From assembly GCF_023155745.1 (NCBI RefSeq), contig NZ_JAKNUS010000006.1, positions 62,001 to 126,000 of the forward strand: a stretch of DNA of 64,000 nt, in the 5' to 3' direction. This DNA comes from Microbacterium kunmingense (GTDB taxonomy: Bacteria > Actinomycetota > Actinomycetes > Actinomycetales > Microbacteriaceae). The notes below the pieces were generated by a model. That model did not search any database and was not told the origin of the DNA. It worked only from the letters and a program-made list of their open reading frames with translations. This document shows, piece after piece, positions 26,348 to 34,557 of the stretch; position 1 is the stretch's first letter, and every line of letters begins with the position of its first letter. Made by a program: the position numbers and the translations under genes.

Positions 26348-27724
26348 TCAGACCACGGCGGGGGAGGTCAGGCGGGCGATTGCGGCGAGGGTCAGGTCGA
26401 TGTCGTCATCGGTGGTCACCCACGACGACACCGAGCAGCGCAGCACCGCCCGCCCCCGCCAGTGCGCTCCGGTGAGAGCGGCTGTGCCCTCCCGGAGGAT
26501 GGCGCGCCCGAGCTCCTGGGTCGCGTCGTCGTCATCCAGACGGAACATGACCTGGGTGAAGTCGGGCGCGCAGACCACCGTCACCCCGGGGATGGCGCGA
26601 AGCCCGCGCTCCAACCGCCGCGCATTCCGGTGCAGCCGATCGACGAGAGCCTCGACGCCCTCCCTGCCGAGGGAGGCCAGCGCCGCCCATACGGGCACCC
26701 CGCGGGCGCGCCGGGACAGTTCAGGTGTGACATCCCAGGGGTCGAGACCCGTGTACATCAGATAGTCGCCGCCGGCACGGAACATCGCGATCGAGTCGGC
26801 TGGATCCCGCACGATCGCCATGCCGCAGTCGTACGGGACGTTCAAGGTCTTGTGGGCGTCCGTCGTCCATGAGTCGGCGGCGTCGACACCCCAGGTGAGG
26901 GCGTGAAGGCGCGGCGATGCGGCGGCCCACAGGCCGAAGGCGCCGTCGACGTGCACCCACGCCCCGTGCGATTTCGCGATCGGAATGAGCTCGGCGAAGG
27001 GGTCGAAGGCCCCGGTGTGCACCTCGCCCGCCTGCAGGCAGACGATCGTGGCGGCGTCGGGGAGATCCGGCAGCGTCCGCGCAAGAGCGTCGGGCCGCAT
27101 TCTGCCGTCGTCGTCGGAATCGATCACCACCATGTCGGCCTCGCCGAGACCCAGGAAGCGCGCTGCACGGTCGATGGATCCGTGGCGGTCGCGACCGACG
27201 ACCAGCCTCACCGCTGGCGCCCCGGTCAGACCTTTGAGGGTGAAGTCCCAGCCGCATCGGCGCAACAGCGCGTGCCGCGCGACCGAGAGGCAGACGAAGT
27301 TCGACACCTGCGCCCCCGTGACGAAACCCACCGAGGCGCCGCGGGGGAGATCGAGGATCTCCAGCAGCCACTCGCCCGCGATGCGCTCCAGAGCGACGGT
27401 GGCGGTCGTCATGGCGCTCGACCCGGAGTTCTGATCCCAGGCCGACACGAGCCAGTCGGCCGCGAGGGCCGCCGGCAGGGTACCGCCGATCACGAAGCCG
27501 AAGAATCGTCCCCCCGGGATCGCGACCAGGCCCGGGTCCGCGCGCGCCGCGAGATCCCGGATGACGTCGGGCGCGGGGCGGCCGATCTGGGGGAGCGGGC
27601 CGCCGAGCGCGGTCGTCATCTCCTCCACGCTCGCCCGTGGCCAGACGGGTCGGTCGGGCAGCGTCGCCAGGAAGTCCCGAGCCGCCTGGTGGGCGGCGTC
27701 CAGCGCCGCGTCGCGCTCATCCAT
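26348..27724 (-). CDS. PLP-dependent decarboxylase, group II
   Basis: A 458-residue fold-type I PLP enzyme of the aromatic-amino-acid/glutamate decarboxylase group. [16 protein letters not shown] carries the PLP-binding Asp, and [15 protein letters not shown] carries the Schiff-base Lys. [18 protein letters not shown] and [17 protein letters not shown] are typical of the family. The substrate cannot be read. The ATG at 27724 ([18 protein letters not shown]) fits the family; the open frame runs further only because of GC bias. It lies antisense between pdxT and yebC and is bracketed by the two R1 palindromes. Confidence 0.88.
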   Translation of the reverse strand: MDERDAALDAAHQAARDFLATLPDRPVWPRASVEEMTTALGGPLPQIGRPAPDVIRDLAARADPGLVAIPGGRFFGFVIGGTLPAALAADWLVSAWDQNSGSSAMTTATVALERIAGEWLLEILDLPRGASVGFVTGAQVSNFVCLSVARHALLRRCGWDFTLKGLTGAPAVRLVVGRDRHGSIDRAARFLGLGEADMVVIDSDDDGRMRPDALARTLPDLPDAATIVCLQAGEVHTGAFDPFAELIPIAKSHGAWVHVDGAFGLWAAASPRLHALTWGVDAADSWTTDAHKTLNVPYDCGMAIVRDPADSIAMFRAGGDYLMYTGLDPWDVTPELSRRARGVPVWAALASLGREGVEALVDRLHRNARRLERGLRAIPGVTVVCAPDFTQVMFRLDDDDATQELGRAILREGTAALTGAHWRGRAVLRCSVSSWVTTDDDIDLTLAAIARLTSPAVV

Positions 27725-27749
27725 AGCCACAGTGTCCCGCCGCTCCCCG

Positions 27750-27816
27750 CGAGAGTGCAACGGGGCGCCGAGGAGGCGGTTTCGCCCCGCTCCCTCGGCG
27801 CGCAGATGCACTCTCG
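27750..27816. repeat. Palindromic element R1, copy B
   Basis: A 67-bp imperfect palindrome with arms 27750-27772 and 27794-27816 (20/23 paired) and a 21-nt loop. It is the same element and orientation as copy A; left arms agree at 21/23 and right arms at 21/23. It lies 25 bp upstream of the decarboxylase start and about 60 bp upstream of yebC, inside their divergent promoter region. Confidence 0.85.
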
Positions 27817-27862
27817 CGGGGGAGGCGGGTGCGCTCTCGCGGGGAGGAGGGACGGGCGCGGC

Positions 27863-27868
27863 TAGAAT
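27863..27868 (+). promoter_or_regulatory. -10 element of yebC, leaderless
   Basis: TAGAAT, close to the consensus, ends 7 nt before the yebC ATG. Confidence 0.55.
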
Positions 27869-27875
27869 CGTCAGC

Positions 27876-28634
27876 ATGTCCGGCCACTCCAAGTGGGCGA
27901 CCACCAAGCACAAGAAGGCCGTCATCGACGCCCGCCGTGCGAAGTCGTTCGCCAAGCTCATCAAGAACATCGAGGTCGCCGCCAAGATCGGCGGTGCCGA
28001 CCTCTCCGGCAACCCCACCCTGTACGACGCCGTGCAGAAGGCGAAGAAGACCTCCGTCCCGAACGACAACATCGACCGCGCCATCAAGCGCGGTGCGGGG
28101 ATCGGCGGCGAAGCGGTCGAATACACCTCGATCATGTACGAGGGCTACGGTCCGAACGGCGTGGCGCTGATGATCGAGTGTCTGACCGACAACCGCAACC
28201 GCGCGGCGGCCGAAGTGCGCACGGCGCTCTCCCGCAACGGCGGCACCCTCGCCGACCCCGGAAGCGTCGCCTACAACTTCACGCGCAAGGGCGTGATCGT
28301 CGTTCCGGGCGAGGGAACGACGGAGGACGACGTGATGATGGCGGTCCTGGATGCCGGCGCCGAAGAGGTCGAGCCGCACGGTCAGGGATTCGCGGTCATC
28401 ACCGAGGCCAGCGAGCTGGTGTCGGTACGCACGGCTCTGCAGGATGCCGGGATCGACTACGACTCCGCCGACGTCGAATTCGTCCCCAACCTCAAGGTCG
28501 AGGTCGACGCCGACACCGCCCGCAAGGTGTTCCGGCTGATCGATGCCCTCGAGGACAGCGACGACGTGCAGAACGTCTTCAGCAACCTCGACCTCACCCC
28601 CGAGGTTCAGGCAGAGCTCGAAGCAGAGGACTGA
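27876..28634 (+). CDS. yebC: YebC/PmpR-family protein
   Basis: A 252-residue TACO1/YebC protein. It opens [21 protein letters not shown], the invariant family N-terminus, and carries [21 protein letters not shown] and [19 protein letters not shown]. The family has been described both as a transcriptional regulator and as a translation factor easing ribosome stalling; the sequence alone does not choose. It starts the yebC-ruvC-ruvA-ruvB group usual in bacteria. The ATG sits directly after a -10 element. Confidence 0.95.
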   Translation: MSGHSKWATTKHKKAVIDARRAKSFAKLIKNIEVAAKIGGADLSGNPTLYDAVQKAKKTSVPNDNIDRAIKRGAGIGGEAVEYTSIMYEGYGPNGVALMIECLTDNRNRAAAEVRTALSRNGGTLADPGSVAYNFTRKGVIVVPGEGTTEDDVMMAVLDAGAEEVEPHGQGFAVITEASELVSVRTALQDAGIDYDSADVEFVPNLKVEVDADTARKVFRLIDALEDSDDVQNVFSNLDLTPEVQAELEAED

Positions 28635-28660
28635 GCACCCGGCCGGCCGATCACGGCGGC

Positions 28661-28722
28661 GGGGTTCGCGGGCGACACGCCGACGTCGGGAACCGACGGC
28701 CGGCGTGTCATGGCCGAACCCC
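28661..28722. repeat. Palindromic element R3 (yebC-ruvC spacer)
   Basis: A 62-bp imperfect palindrome with arms 28661-28682 and 28701-28722 (17/22 paired, beginning GGGGTTCG). Its loop itself holds a perfect CGTCGG-GAA-CCGACG hairpin. It has the same architecture as R1 and R2 but a different sequence. Only one copy is visible in the window. Confidence 0.6.
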
Positions 28723-28768
28723 CGCGGTTGCGTGCGCCCACCCCGCGGTTGCGTGCGCCCACCCCGCG
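28720..28768. repeat. 21-bp tandem repeat, 2.3 copies
   Basis: CCCCGCGGTTGCGTGCGCCC plus A is repeated at 28720-28740 and 28741-28761 with perfect identity, then a partial third copy (CCCCGCG). It lies between R3 and ruvC, in a 264-bp spacer with no gene. Confidence 0.85.
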
Positions 28769-28886
28769 TTCTGATACCCCGACACCGCGCTGTGACGGTC
28801 GGATGACGCGCGAGAACGCCCCTGGCATGCGCGACCGGGCGGCGCGCCGCCGGGCGCGCCTGCGGCGCGGTGGGCGGCGCCGCGCC

Positions 28887-28892
28887 TACCGT
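28887..28892 (+). promoter_or_regulatory. Candidate -10 of ruvC, leaderless
   Basis: TACCGT ends 6 nt before the GTG at 28899, with no Shine-Dalgarno. Confidence 0.4.
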
Positions 28893-28898
28893 TGCGGG

Positions 28899-29462
28899 GT
28901 GGCCACCCTTCGCGTTCTCGGCGTCGATCCCGGTCTGACCCGGTGCGGCATCGGCGTGGTCGACGTCGCGGCCGACCGCAGCGCGCGTCTGGTTCACGTG
29001 GGGGTCATCCGCACCGATGCCGGAACCCCGATCGAGCACCGGCTCGCCGCACTGGCGGCAGGGCTCCGCGAGGTCGTGCGGGCCCACGGGCCGGCCGTCG
29101 TGGCCGTCGAGCGGGTGTTCGCTCAGCACAACCGCCAGACCGTGATGGGTACGGCGCAGGCCAGCGGCATCGCTCTGCTCGTCGCGGGCGAGGCGGGGCT
29201 GCCCGCAGCCACGCACACCCCGACCGAGGTCAAGGCAGCGGTCACCGGATACGGTGCCGCCGACAAGCGCCAGGTGCAGACGATGGTGGCGCGCGTGCTG
29301 CGCCTGGATGAGCTGCCGCAGCCCGCCGATGCCGCGGACGCCCTGGCGCTCGCGCTGTGCCACGCGTGGCGGCGCGGACCGGCGTCCGCGTCCGTCGCCG
29401 CCGGAGCACTCACGCCGGCGCAGCAGCGCTGGGCCGACTCCGAACGGCTCGCGAGACGCTGA
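28899..29462 (+). CDS. ruvC: Crossover junction endodeoxyribonuclease RuvC
   Basis: A 187-residue Holliday-junction resolvase that cuts junctions migrated by RuvAB. It begins [20 protein letters not shown], with the first catalytic Asp in [19 protein letters not shown] carries the Glu, and [14 protein letters not shown] carries the C-terminal acidic pair. The frame extends upstream through the tandem repeats, but the GTG at 28899 gives the conserved start. It is separated from ruvA by a 60-bp spacer with its own promoter and an SOS-like box. Confidence 0.95.
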   Translation: MATLRVLGVDPGLTRCGIGVVDVAADRSARLVHVGVIRTDAGTPIEHRLAALAAGLREVVRAHGPAVVAVERVFAQHNRQTVMGTAQASGIALLVAGEAGLPAATHTPTEVKAAVTGYGAADKRQVQTMVARVLRLDELPQPADAADALALALCHAWRRGPASASVAAGALTPAQQRWADSERLARR

Positions 29463-29485
29463 CGACCGCGGGGCCGGAGTGTCGC

Positions 29486-29501
29486 TAGAACATATGTCCG
29501 A
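29486..29501 (+). promoter_or_regulatory. SOS (LexA) box-like site before ruvA
   Basis: TAGAACATATGTCCGA matches the actinobacterial LexA consensus TCGAAC-N4-GTTCGA at 10 of 12 defined positions. It covers the expected -35 region of the ruvA promoter, 21 nt before the ATG. ruvAB genes are often in the SOS regulon; the match is read directly, binding is inferred. Confidence 0.65.
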
Positions 29502-29510
29502 ACCGTGTCC

Positions 29511-29516
29511 TAGGCT
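29511..29516 (+). promoter_or_regulatory. -10 element of ruvA, leaderless
   Basis: TAGGCT ends 6 nt before the ruvA ATG at 29523. The intervening GGAGAC may alternatively act as a short-spaced Shine-Dalgarno. Confidence 0.5.
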
Positions 29517-29522
29517 GGAGAC

Positions 29523-30143
29523 ATGATCTCCTCCCTCCACGGCACCGTGCTGCACGTCGAGGCCGACAGTGTCATCGTCGAGGTGGGTGGCGTCGGTTTC
29601 TCCGTCGCCGTCACGCCGCAGGTCTCGCGCGGTGCACCCGTGGGGGAGCGGCTCCTGCTGCACACCGCCCTCATCGTCCGCGAGGACGCGCTGTCGCTGT
29701 TCGGTTTCCCCACCCGCGAGGAGCTCGCTGTCTTCTCCGTGCTGCTCGGCGTCACCGGCGTCGGGCCGAAGTCGGCGCTCGGGGTTCTGGCCACCCTCAC
29801 GGTCCCGCAGATCGCCGACGCCGTCGCAGCCGATGACGACGCGCCGTTCCGGCGTGTCTCGGGGATCGGGCCTAAGACCGCCAAGCTCATCGTCGTCCAG
29901 CTCGCCGGGAAGCTCGCTCCGGCCCGCCCCGCGGGGGCGACCGCTGCGACCGCGCCGGTACCCGACCTCGCGGCCCAGGTGGTGCAGGCGCTCGTCGGTC
30001 TCGGATGGTCCGAGCGGACCGCCGCCGAGGCCGTGGCCACCGTCTCCGAGACCGCAACCGATGCCGACCGCTCCTCCGTGGGGGCGCTCCTGCGTCGCAC
30101 CCTCGCCGAGCTCGGTCCGGCCCGGGAGTCGCTGCGTGGGTGA
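29523..30143 (+). CDS. ruvA: Holliday junction branch migration protein RuvA
   Basis: A 206-residue protein that binds the four-way junction and loads RuvB. The OB-fold N-terminus is [20 protein letters not shown]. The two helix-hairpin-helix motifs are at [14 protein letters not shown] and [13 protein letters not shown]. An acidic linker and a domain III of about 50 residues follow. Its last 8 nt overlap ruvB. It sits behind its own promoter with an SOS-like box. Confidence 0.96.
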   Translation: MISSLHGTVLHVEADSVIVEVGGVGFSVAVTPQVSRGAPVGERLLLHTALIVREDALSLFGFPTREELAVFSVLLGVTGVGPKSALGVLATLTVPQIADAVAADDDAPFRRVSGIGPKTAKLIVVQLAGKLAPARPAGATAATAPVPDLAAQVVQALVGLGWSERTAAEAVATVSETATDADRSSVGALLRRTLAELGPARESLRG

Positions 30144-31164
30144 GGCACTGGATCCCACCGAGCCCGCCGACGAGTCCGAACTCGCGATCGAGGGCGCCCT
30201 TCGCCCCACCTCCCTGGCCGATTTCGTCGGGCAGCAGAAGGTCCGCGGGCAGCTGCAGCTGCTGCTTCAGGCCGCGCGCATCCAGCAGCGCCCGGCCGAT
30301 CACATCCTGCTGTCAGGCCCTCCCGGACTCGGCAAGACGACGCTGGCGATGATCGTCGCGCACGAGAGCGAGCGGATGCTCCGGATGTCCAGTGGTCCGG
30401 CTATCCAGCACGCCGGTGATCTCGCCGCGCTGCTGTCGAGTCTGGTCCCCGGCGAGGTGCTGTTCATCGACGAGATCCACCGGATGGCGCGCTCGGCCGA
30501 GGAGATGCTGTACCTCGCCATGGAGGATTTCCGCATCGACATCATGGTGGGAAAGGGGGCCGGTGCGACCAGCATCCCGCTGGATCTCGCGCCCTTCACC
30601 CTCGTCGGTGCGACGACGCGCTCGGGGATGCTCCCCAATCCGCTCCGCGACCGCTTCGGGTTCACCGCGCACCTGGAGTATTACGAGCCGGAGGAGCTGG
30701 AACAGGTCATCCGTCGGTCGGCCGAGAAGCTGGGCGTGCAGATCCCGGCGTCATCGCGGTCCGAGATCGCGCGACGTTCACGGGGAACGCCCCGGATCGC
30801 GAACCGGCTGCTGCGGCGGGTGCGCGACTACCTCATCGTCCACCGCGGTGGCGGTGCCGCCGACGCCGAATCGGTGGATGCCGCGCTGGAGCTCTACGAC
30901 GTGGATCGCATCGGACTGGATCGCCTCGACCGGGCCGTTCTCGATGCACTCATCCGACGCTTCCATGGCGGTCCGGTGGGCCTGGGCACCCTGGCGGTGG
31001 CCGTCGGCGAAGAGCCCGACACCATCGAATCCGTCGTCGAGCCCTATCTCGTGCGCATCGGGTTCATGGGCAGAACACCCCGCGGCAGGGTCGCCACGCC
31101 CGAGGCGTACGCCCACCTGAGAGCCCCCCATCGCGATGGGGCCCTCAGATTCGATGACCTATAA
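30136..31164 (+). CDS. ruvB: Holliday junction DNA helicase RuvB
   Basis: A 342-residue AAA+ motor of branch migration. The Walker A motif is [14 protein letters not shown], the Walker B motif is [10 protein letters not shown], and sensor 1 is in [10 protein letters not shown]. The C-terminal winged helix has [15 protein letters not shown] and the arginine-rich end [16 protein letters not shown]. The GTG at 30136 overlaps ruvA by 8 nt, so expression is coupled. The longer open frame inside ruvA is a shadow. Confidence 0.97.
   Translation: MGEALDPTEPADESELAIEGALRPTSLADFVGQQKVRGQLQLLLQAARIQQRPADHILLSGPPGLGKTTLAMIVAHESERMLRMSSGPAIQHAGDLAALLSSLVPGEVLFIDEIHRMARSAEEMLYLAMEDFRIDIMVGKGAGATSIPLDLAPFTLVGATTRSGMLPNPLRDRFGFTAHLEYYEPEELEQVIRRSAEKLGVQIPASSRSEIARRSRGTPRIANRLLRRVRDYLIVHRGGGAADAESVDAALELYDVDRIGLDRLDRAVLDALIRRFHGGPVGLGTLAVAVGEEPDTIESVVEPYLVRIGFMGRTPRGRVATPEAYAHLRAPHRDGALRFDDL
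31126..31141. repeat. 16-bp perfect palindrome at the ruvB end
   Basis: CCCCATCGCGATGGGG lies inside the last ruvB codons, 19-34 nt before the yajC -10. It may be a weak terminator or protein site; the position is all that supports a role. Confidence 0.35.
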
Positions 31165-31165
31165 T
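31160..31165 (+). promoter_or_regulatory. -10 element of yajC-secDF
   Basis: A perfect TATAAT overlaps the ruvB stop codon, 84 nt before yajC. It is the best -10 hexamer in the window. Confidence 0.6.
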
Positions 31166-31248
31166 CGCTCAAGGCTTCTCGCCGCCTCCCCTCCCTGCAC
31201 GGCAGCGCCGCCCCAGGCGCGCCGAAACCGAAAGGTGCCCTTCACCTC

Positions 31249-31710
31249 ATGGACTTCGCGAACTTCTTCGCCAACTACGGCCTCATCCTCCTGCTGGCCG
31301 CCCTGTTGGTCTTCATGTTCTGGAGCTCGCGCCGTCGCCTGCAGAAGCAGAAGGCCGAGCAGGAGGAGCGCGCGCGTCAGACCGTGCCGGGTGCCGAGGT
31401 GCTCCTGCAGGGCGGCCTCTACGGCACGATCGTCTCCTACGACCCCGACAACCTCGACCAGCCCGCAGTCGTGGAGATCGCGCCCGGCGTGAGCATCAAG
31501 GTGCACAGCCAGGCGATCCTCCGGGTAGTGAACCCCACCGACGTGCTGTCGGAGGAGGAGTTCATCGAGGCGGAGGTCAGCAAAGAGGAGTACCTCGAGG
31601 GCGTGGCGACCGGTGACATCACCTCGATCAGCGACGACCGACGCGCCGCCGCGTCCTCCGAGACCATCGACGACGCCGACGCGGACAAGCGCACCAAGCC
31701 CGACGCCTGA
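31249..31710 (+). CDS. yajC: Preprotein translocase subunit YajC
   Basis: A 153-residue accessory subunit of the Sec translocon. One N-terminal membrane helix (GLILLLAALLVFMFWSSRRR) is followed by the conserved QTVPGAEVLLQGGLYGTIVSYD domain and an acidic, disordered tail of about 50 residues, longer than in E. coli YajC (110 residues). It is followed after 36 nt by secD, as is usual. Confidence 0.93.
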   Translation: MDFANFFANYGLILLLAALLVFMFWSSRRRLQKQKAEQEERARQTVPGAEVLLQGGLYGTIVSYDPDNLDQPAVVEIAPGVSIKVHSQAILRVVNPTDVLSEEEFIEAEVSKEEYLEGVATGDITSISDDRRAAASSETIDDADADKRTKPDA

Positions 31711-31746
31711 CCCGTCGTCCGACGGCTCGAAGAAAGCTGACCCCTC

Positions 31747-33477
31747 GTGGCCACATCCACCCCCGTCCGCCGCGCCTGGCGGGCCCTGATCGGCCTGCTG
31801 GCGATCACCGCCGCTCTGTTCGGCATCAACGCGCTCGGCGTCTATGCGTTCGGTCAGAGCTCGTGGGTTCCCGAGCTCGCGCTCGACCTGCAGGGCGGCA
31901 CCCAGATCGTCCTGGAGGCGCAGACCGAGAACGCCGAACCGCCGTCGACCGAGCAGCTCGAGCAGGCGGTGACGATCATTCGCCAGCGCGTGGATGCCTC
32001 CGGCGTCGGCGAGGCCGACGTCGCCACCCAGGCCGGCAACCAGATCGTCGTGCAGATCCCCGGCGAGGCCGACGAGGAGACTCGTCAGCGCATCGAGCAG
32101 TCGGCGCAGCTGCAACTGCGCGCGGTGCTCGCCACCAGCAACGAGACGACCGGCGCCTTCATCGGTCAGGACGGCAACCAGACGCCGTACCCCACCCCCG
32201 ACCCGTCGCTGCCGTCCACGCCCTCGCCCTCGCCGTCCGACGGCAGCGACCCGGCGTGGATCACCCCGGCCCTTCAGGCGCAGTACGACGCCTACAACTG
32301 CTCCGACCCCGCGAACGACCCCGCCAATGCGCCGGCCGACCAGCCGCTCATCACGTGTGACCCGACGGGCACCGTGAAGTATCTCCTCGGTCCGGTCGAG
32401 CTCGACGGGTCCGCCATCGACGACGCCACCTTCGGGCTCCAGCAGACCGACGGCCGGTGGGCGGTGAACCTCGTCTTCGACGGCGAGGGCACCCAGATCT
32501 TCGGCGAGATCAGCCAGCGGCTCTTCGGCGCCGCACCGCCGCTGGACCAGTTCGCCTTCGTGCTCGACGGCTCGGTGCTCTCCGCGCCGCAGATGAACGG
32601 GGTGATCCTCGACGGTCGCCCCAGCATCACCGGCAGCTTCACGCAGGAATCCGCGCAGGTCCTGGCCGACCAGCTGCGGTACGGTGCCCTGCCGCTGAGC
32701 TTCGAAGTCGTCAGCTCCGACACCATCTCGGCCACGCTCGGGTCGCAGCAGCTGCAGATCGGTCTCATCGCCGGCCTCATCGGCCTGATCCTCGTCGCCC
32801 TGTACTCGCTGGCCGTCTATCGCGCGCTCGGGTTCGTCATCATCGCCTCGCTCATCGTGATGGGGGTCCTCACCTACATCACCCTCTGCATCCTCGCCTG
32901 GCGCATCGGCTACCGCCTGTCGCTGGCGGGTGTCGCGGGTGTCATCGTCTCCATCGGTTTCACCGCCGACAGCTTCATCGTCTACTTCGAACGAATACGA
33001 GACGAGTTGCGCGACGGCAAGTCGATCACGGGGGCTGTCGAGGACGGCTGGGCTCGAGCCCGTCGCACCATCTACATCTCCAAGTCGATCAACGTGCTCG
33101 CCGCCGTGGTGCTCTACATCCTGGCCGACGCCACCGTGAAGGGCTTCGCGTTCACGCTCGGTCTCACGACCGTCATCGACGTGCTGATCTTCATCCTCTT
33201 CACCCATCCGGTGCTCCAGCTCCTGGCGCGCACACGGTTCTTCGGGTCCGGCCATCCGCTCTCGGGCCTGGATCCCGAGGCGCTCGGTGCCGTCTACCGG
33301 GGGCGCGCACAGTTCCGCGCGCCGGTGTCGGCGGGGAAGACCCCTGCCGCGCGGCGCGCGGCCAAAGCCCGGGGGGAGGCCGAGCGACGGCAGACGATCG
33401 CCGAGCGCAAGCAGGCCGAGCTCGCCGCCACCGAGTCCGGCAAGTCCGCAACGAAGGTCAAGGACGGAGACCACTGA
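31747..33477 (+). CDS. secD: Protein translocase subunit SecD
   Basis: A 576-residue membrane protein that uses the proton-motive force to help pull exported proteins through SecYEG. TM1 is followed by the family motif LALDLQGGTQIVLEA. A large periplasmic-side P1 domain follows, with a P/S-rich stretch around residues 145-165 (PDPSLPSTPSPSPSDGS). TM2-6 near the C-terminus include GVAGVIVSIGFTADSFIVYF. The cytoplasmic tail is basic, with long Arg/Lys/Glu runs. The start is GTG. The stop overlaps the secF start (TGATG). Confidence 0.95.
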   Translation: MATSTPVRRAWRALIGLLAITAALFGINALGVYAFGQSSWVPELALDLQGGTQIVLEAQTENAEPPSTEQLEQAVTIIRQRVDASGVGEADVATQAGNQIVVQIPGEADEETRQRIEQSAQLQLRAVLATSNETTGAFIGQDGNQTPYPTPDPSLPSTPSPSPSDGSDPAWITPALQAQYDAYNCSDPANDPANAPADQPLITCDPTGTVKYLLGPVELDGSAIDDATFGLQQTDGRWAVNLVFDGEGTQIFGEISQRLFGAAPPLDQFAFVLDGSVLSAPQMNGVILDGRPSITGSFTQESAQVLADQLRYGALPLSFEVVSSDTISATLGSQQLQIGLIAGLIGLILVALYSLAVYRALGFVIIASLIVMGVLTYITLCILAWRIGYRLSLAGVAGVIVSIGFTADSFIVYFERIRDELRDGKSITGAVEDGWARARRTIYISKSINVLAAVVLYILADATVKGFAFTLGLTTVIDVLIFILFTHPVLQLLARTRFFGSGHPLSGLDPEALGAVYRGRAQFRAPVSAGKTPAARRAAKARGEAERRQTIAERKQAELAATESGKSATKVKDGDH

Positions 33478-34466
33478 TGCGGTCCATGAGCCAGCTCGGC
33501 AACGATCTCTACACCGGCAAGACCAGCTTCCCGTTCGTCGGGCGTCGGCGGCTGTGGTTCATCATCGCCGCGGTCCTCGTGATCGGTTCGGCGCTGGTGC
33601 CGCTGTTCCGCCCGATCCAGCTGTCCATCGAGTTCACCGGTGGTTCGCAGTTCACCGTTTCGGGCGTGACCACCACCGATCAGGCCCTTGCCACCGACGC
33701 CGTGCAGTCCGTCGTCCCGGGTGCGGTCACGCGCGTCGTGACGGTCGGGTCGGACGCCATCCGGGTGCAGACCGACCAGGTGACCAACGACGAGAGCCAG
33801 CAGATCTCGACCGCTCTCGCGGAGGAGTACCAGGTCCCCGCCGCCGACGTCAGCTACTCGTTCATCGGACCCAGCTGGGGTGCGGATGTCACGAGGCAGT
33901 CGCTGTGGGGTCTGGCGATCTTCCTCGCGCTGACCTTCCTGATCCTCGCGATCTACTTCCGCACGTGGAAGATGTCGACGGCGGCCATCATCGGCCTGGT
34001 CGACGTGCTCATCATCACCGTCGGGGTCTACGCACTGTTCGGGTTCGAGATCTCGCCGGCGGCCGTCATCGGATTCCTCACGATCCTGTCGTACGCGTTG
34101 TACGACACCACCGTGGTCTTCGACAAGATCAGGGAGAACACCAGTGAAGACGGCGAAGTGTCGGGTCGCACCTTCGGGGAGTCGGTGAACCTCGCGGTCA
34201 ACCAGACCCTCGTGCGCTCGATCAACACCACCGTCGTGGCTGCCCTCCCGACCGGGGCGATCCTCTTCATCGGCGCCCTGTGGCTCGGGGCCCGGACGCT
34301 CACCGACATCTCGCTGTCGATCTTCGTAGGGACCATCGTCGCGGCGTACTCGACGATCTTCGTCGCCGCTCCGCTCTACGCACTCTTCCGTGAGAAGGAG
34401 CCCGCGGTGCGGGCGCGCGACGAGCGCGTGCTCGCTGCGCGGGAGCTCGCCGGCACCCCCGTCTGA
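33477..34466 (+). CDS. secF: Protein translocase subunit SecF
   Basis: A 329-residue partner of SecD with six membrane segments. TM1 is near FIIAAVLVIGSALVPLF, followed by SIEFTGGSQFTVSG in the small P1 region. The signature AVIGFLTILSYALYDTTVVF and SINTTVVAALPTGAILF follow in the C-terminal TM bundle. The ATG at 33477 overlaps the secD stop by one base. The frame opens earlier within secD without significance. Confidence 0.95.
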   Translation: MRSMSQLGNDLYTGKTSFPFVGRRRLWFIIAAVLVIGSALVPLFRPIQLSIEFTGGSQFTVSGVTTTDQALATDAVQSVVPGAVTRVVTVGSDAIRVQTDQVTNDESQQISTALAEEYQVPAADVSYSFIGPSWGADVTRQSLWGLAIFLALTFLILAIYFRTWKMSTAAIIGLVDVLIITVGVYALFGFEISPAAVIGFLTILSYALYDTTVVFDKIRENTSEDGEVSGRTFGESVNLAVNQTLVRSINTTVVAALPTGAILFIGALWLGARTLTDISLSIFVGTIVAAYSTIFVAAPLYALFREKEPAVRARDERVLAARELAGTPV

Positions 34467-34525
34467 GCCGAAGAAGCGGCAGGGATGCCGCGGTGCAGCG
34501 GCGCGGAGTGACCACTCCCGCGGCG

Positions 34526-34531
34526 TAGGAT
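34526..34531 (+). promoter_or_regulatory. Candidate -10 of rel
   Basis: TAGGAT lies 26 nt before the rel ATG, with GGAGGGAGGG as an extended Shine-Dalgarno between them. Confidence 0.45.
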
Positions 34532-34557
34532 GAGGTGTCCAGCGGAGGGAGGGCCTG

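Noticed and set aside
27561..27875. A long N-terminal extension of YebC
   Set aside because: The extension overlaps the decarboxylase gene and the R1 palindrome; the canonical N-terminus MSGHSKW begins at 27876 directly behind a -10.
26217..28768. A CRISPR array among the repeats
   Set aside because: The palindromes and tandem copies are not regularly spaced with unique spacers, and no cas gene is in the window.
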